Below, piece by piece: positions 60,401 to 64,000 of a stretch of 64,000 bases of DNA; positions within the stretch are counted from its first letter, which is position 1, and each line of letters starts with the position of its first letter. The stretch covers positions 6,605,959 through 6,669,958 of the forward strand of contig NW_019211455.1 of the NCBI RefSeq assembly GCF_002443255.2, written 5' to 3'. Below the pieces are notes generated by a model that ran no database searches, was not told where the DNA came from, and worked only from the letters and a program-made list of their open reading frames with translations. Source of the DNA: Varroa destructor (Eukaryota > Arthropoda > Arachnida > Mesostigmata > Varroidae). Position numbers and translations under genes: made by a program.

Positions 60401-62290
60401 GTAAGTTTTATCAAATTAGAGTGGATTCTTAAACCACTAACTTCAATTAGCCAAGATCGAGAGGAAAGGCGTTGCTTTGCCACAGAGCCTGTAAAGCTTT
60501 TTTTAGCATCCTATTTTTGCTTTAAATTAATGGACAGTTGAATGCAAAAAAATGAAAGACTTCTACACATTCACATATTATCACGTCTGCCCAGATGTGG
60601 TTTGAAGTAAAGATGGCACGAGATGTAAGTTTTTACGAAAAAAATTGTCAAATTTAAACTTATTAGCAAAAGTAATTAAGAAAAAAAAGTTAGGATTCAT
60701 CGGCAGTGCAGGTAATTGACTGCTAGGAGAGTTTGACCTTGATACATTGGTCAGATCCGGAAACGGTATGCTCTCTCGCATCTCAAAATGTCGTCATGCT
60801 CTGCGGTTATCTTGTAAGAGTACAGAAGCCTGTAAAGTATTTTTTGGCCCTTTCCTGCTCGTTCGAAAGAAAAGATATTATCTTTATGTTTATACCGTTT
60901 GGTATAATTTTGGTAATAATTTGGTATTCGAATGTTCTACTTTTATGCTGTTCAGTAGATTTACAGTAGTAGCAATCACTATGAACTTTAAGCGAAACTT
61001 TTCTTTCTTATCAACCCAATATGTGGGACCAGTGTACCCAGTCAGCTTACATTTCAGCAAAAGACATTATGGTGAGGAAATGAGCTATTGGATGTCATTG
61101 GCCTTTAGTGCTTTCAAGCATTCTAGTGTAAGGCATCTTTTGCATGGTAAATTAGCACACTAAAGTGCATTTAAGGCATTTTTACATTTTAAATAAAAAT
61201 TTGGTCGATTTGTTTATTATCGACTGTCTCCCAATAACGCATTCGCTTTGACTTTAATTTTTACCGCAAGTATGTATCTTATATATATATACGGAAAGAT
61301 ATGAATGTTTATGCACAACAATACATTCCACTGGGAGCCGGCAGATCGAGACTGCCGTGGTTCTCAACGGCTGAGCCTCCAACAGCATCAGCGGAGTAAA
61401 TGGCGGCGAGATCATCCGACCGGCAACGGAGCAATCGTATTCGCGTGTATTTTATTATTTGTTATCTGCCAGGATGAAGACAAAAATGGTAGCACGGGCA
61501 ACAGTCAGTTGCCTAGCACAACAGTCCCCTGCTTCCATGACGACTAAAAACTAATGCCACGGCGACCAAGTTGCTATTTTACAACCATCAGTGGGCCCAA
61601 AAGCGCCAGGCCACTGGGTCGGTCATCGCAAATATCCCAACAGCCGCTCTCATAGATCGTCCGTTCTAACAAATGTATCGTTGACTAAGATACGATAATC
61701 AGATACGATACAAGCTGATAAAAACACAAAGATGGCTGGTGTATCAATAAGGTGTAGATGTGGAATTATAGAAATTCTAGTTCTGCCTCCAACTCATTGA
61801 TAACTTGTTCAATTGATTGGATGACTGCAACACACTGACTCTCAATATAAGATTATCATATTGATAATAAGGTGGCATCATAAGACTGTTGAGAAAGCAA
61901 GCCTATCAACTCCTTTATCCTGTATATAAAAATAATGACGGTAGTTGATAACCGCTATAAATATTGTAAGAGTACCAACTAAAGTCGGAGTTCGTTCCAA
62001 ATCTGCATGTAGGACTAGATGGGCGTAGAGTGATGACTTATTTACTGTGGTGTTAAATTCTAAGGTATTAACCATGAAATGCTATAGTGAAAGTTATTAG
62101 AATAAACTGTGTCATATAAAAACTACACTGATTTCTTCTAATACTGACGCATTCGTTTGGTTGTCAGTAGGCTAATAGCTAATGAAATTTACTGAATATA
62201 ACTTAGAACGTTATTTTCGAGTGTCATATTTACCAAGCTTATCAAAGCATTTTTGATAGACAACAGCGTCGTTATCAATGTTACGATTGT

Positions 62291-62320
62291 GCCGCCTTTT
62301 CTGGCGGCAGGCGGCGCCAG
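62291..62320. repeat. Two overlapping GC hairpins
   Basis: GCCGCC (62291-62296) pairs with GGCGGC (62303-62308). CTGGCG (62301-62306) pairs with CGCCAG (62315-62320). The two stems share bases and exclude each other. The GC-rich patch stands out in an AT-rich stretch. Confidence 0.7.
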
Positions 62321-64000
62321 GGCAGGCTCACCCACGATCCCTTTGAGATTCACTTTAGGCAGTAATTAATTATCGTGTGAAGTCCTCCGTCCTGCTCGCA
62401 AAGTAAATCACCGGACCGTTGAAAGTCACAGCCGATAGTCTTGGCAGGGTGGTAGATGCATATGGTTGACGTGTTTGTAATTTACACGCCTCTTCCGCCC
62501 TTTTCGCTAAAAACAACTTGCAATATTTGAAATTGGAATGATCTTACTATTTCAAGAAGAGAGAAGCTTAGCAGTGCATTACGTCGATAATTTAGGTTGT
62601 CTGCTTGACGCAAGATACATTGTCATTTTCCATTGTAATTTCAAATCTCAAAGTAATTAAACCTTTTACGGAAATCTGAAAAGGAAGGCAACATCACGCA
62701 TGTGTAGTGTTACTCATTCTCCCTACACTTACTGGTTTATCAAAACCCCCATAAAAAGCAGATCGTTGATGTTATAATGAAGTGCCTATGGCATTTGTAC
62801 GTAGCTGAATCGAGTTATTTTTAAGGTAAAAAATGAGGTACTTCGCTGCAGAGGAAAACTCTACTTGAACGTTAGCAAAATGCAGAGCCGACAGTGTCAC
62901 TTCAATCAGAGGGTAAATTTTGAAAAAAAAATCTCAGACTCAATAACTCAAGCACTTAATTCTTCTGTCTGTAAAGCTGGCGAAGGTCGTTGATTAAAGC
63001 GTATTGTCACTGTGCTAATGCTTTTGAATAAAAACATACTTTATTCGAGGAAGACATTGTTTTCAGGATCTGACATACATAAAATCATAGCAGCTACTAA
63101 ATAAGATAAGAAATTAATGGTTTAACACGTGTTTCTAAAAGTGCTGCCTTGGCGCTTGTGTTAATAAAAAGATATATCTGTACGGTTTTGTCTCAATTCG
63201 TCTTACTTGGGATATTGTGGATTGGCCAAAATTGCTAAATGCACTTTAAATATATATGAAATAATACAGATATTTGCTCAGGAAACAAGCTTGCCTTGAA
63301 ATGACATCCTCTCCTATCAATAATCTGCAAACCAGTAGAGCACGAGGTTTTCCGTTTTCGTCTTCAGTGCCTATCCAGCCTGTTTTGCGCGGTCCCACGG
63401 TGGCGGCGAATCCCACGAGCAGCATTCTTTCAATGTCTTAGTTTTAAGCAATAGTATCCTCGGAGGTATCAAGATAAGATTGACTATACGTCAGTGACGT
63501 TTGGTGCTCTCTAGGTCAGTATGTGAGTGCGAGATCTGCTGCTGCTACTGACCAATTCTGCTATGACCAATTCTGTTAACTAGGCTTTGCAAATGTTGGT
63601 TTACCAGTAGCAGCATCTGCATTTCGTAACGGTGCCCAGCCCCGTTGCCACTGCTTGAAAGAGGAAATATGATTGAGTCGGAGAGGAGGAAAGAACCACA
63701 AAGCTGTAGGAAAAGAAGGCATAATAGCAGCATAGATGGTTTACTCGTATTGTATTGAGAACAGCGACCGACCGTCCGTCCGTCATTATAGAACGGCGCT
63801 AGGTTGTGTTTAACTGTTATCAACTAGATAACGCTGTGAACGCGTCATTGCACTATCAGAACAGCGAATCGGGTATATACTGAAGAGGGTGAGAAACAGG
63901 GTGTTGGGTGGCAAGATTAAGGGGCAGTGGCGGTGTGTGTATCTATGGCCGTGTGTGTGTATCGCCGTGTTATGTGCATCCGTGAAGGCAATGTAAATGT

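Larger units (their letters stand above)
59262..64000. other. Right flank, no recognised gene
   Basis: A mostly AT-rich stretch. Frames of 132 codons (60290-59892, -) and 138 codons (60747-61163, +) have no recognised domain. It contains the 16-bp hairpin at 59.76 kb, the GC hairpins at 62.29 kb and GT-rich simple sequence in the last 100 bp. From about 63.3 kb the DNA is somewhat GC-richer, perhaps near another gene. Confidence 0.4.

Overview
This is nuclear DNA of an animal: AT-rich, mostly non-coding, with two protein genes that are broken by GT-AG introns, plus simple repeats and decayed transposable elements. The beta-tubulin resembles arthropod ubiquitous beta-tubulins in its acidic tail. 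Together with the intron sizes this suggests an arthropod, perhaps a mite or tick. That placement is inference; the sequence does not fix the species.

Left part (1 to about 28,800): no intact gene was recognised. AT-rich DNA alternates with more GC-rich islands near 4.7-5.75 kb, 8.4-9.8 kb, 12.7-13.05 kb, 15.0-15.5 kb, 21.2-22.3 kb and 28.1-28.65 kb. These could be promoters, untranslated first exons or non-coding transcripts. The left part also holds tRNA-derived SINE-like copies, a perfect 21-bp hairpin (11,045-11,090), an AT cruciform (13.44-13.51 kb) and a broken C2H2 zinc-finger pseudogene (19,488-19,867).

Centre (28.9 to 41.6 kb): a complete three-exon beta-tubulin gene on the + strand. 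Exon 1 (29,098-29,154) codes for only 19 residues. A 10.55-kb intron follows, whose first 3.6 kb are GC-rich and which carries a 301-bp CA microsatellite. Exon 2 (39,709-40,841) holds most of the protein, and a 382-bp intron separates it from exon 3 (41,224-41,371). The joined product is 445 residues.

Right part (41.6 to 64 kb): after about 10.6 kb without a recognised gene comes a complete four-exon gene on the - strand (58,701 down to 52,222). It encodes a 283-residue homologue of ATPAF1/Atp11, the mitochondrial chaperone for the F1 beta subunit. Its last intron (4.5 kb) contains a clear but dead non-LTR retrotransposon reverse-transcriptase fragment and a tRNA-like relic. To the right, 59-64 kb has a possible divergent 5' exon, a possible 33-nt microexon and hairpins, but no recognised coding gene.

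The two genes are functionally unrelated housekeeping genes (cytoskeleton; ATP synthase assembly) lying tail to tail. I found no CRISPR array, operon or new enzymatic system. The most interesting items are the zinc-finger and reverse-transcriptase relics, the perfect hairpin, the overlapping upstream ORF of ATPAF1 and the tRNA-derived repeat family.
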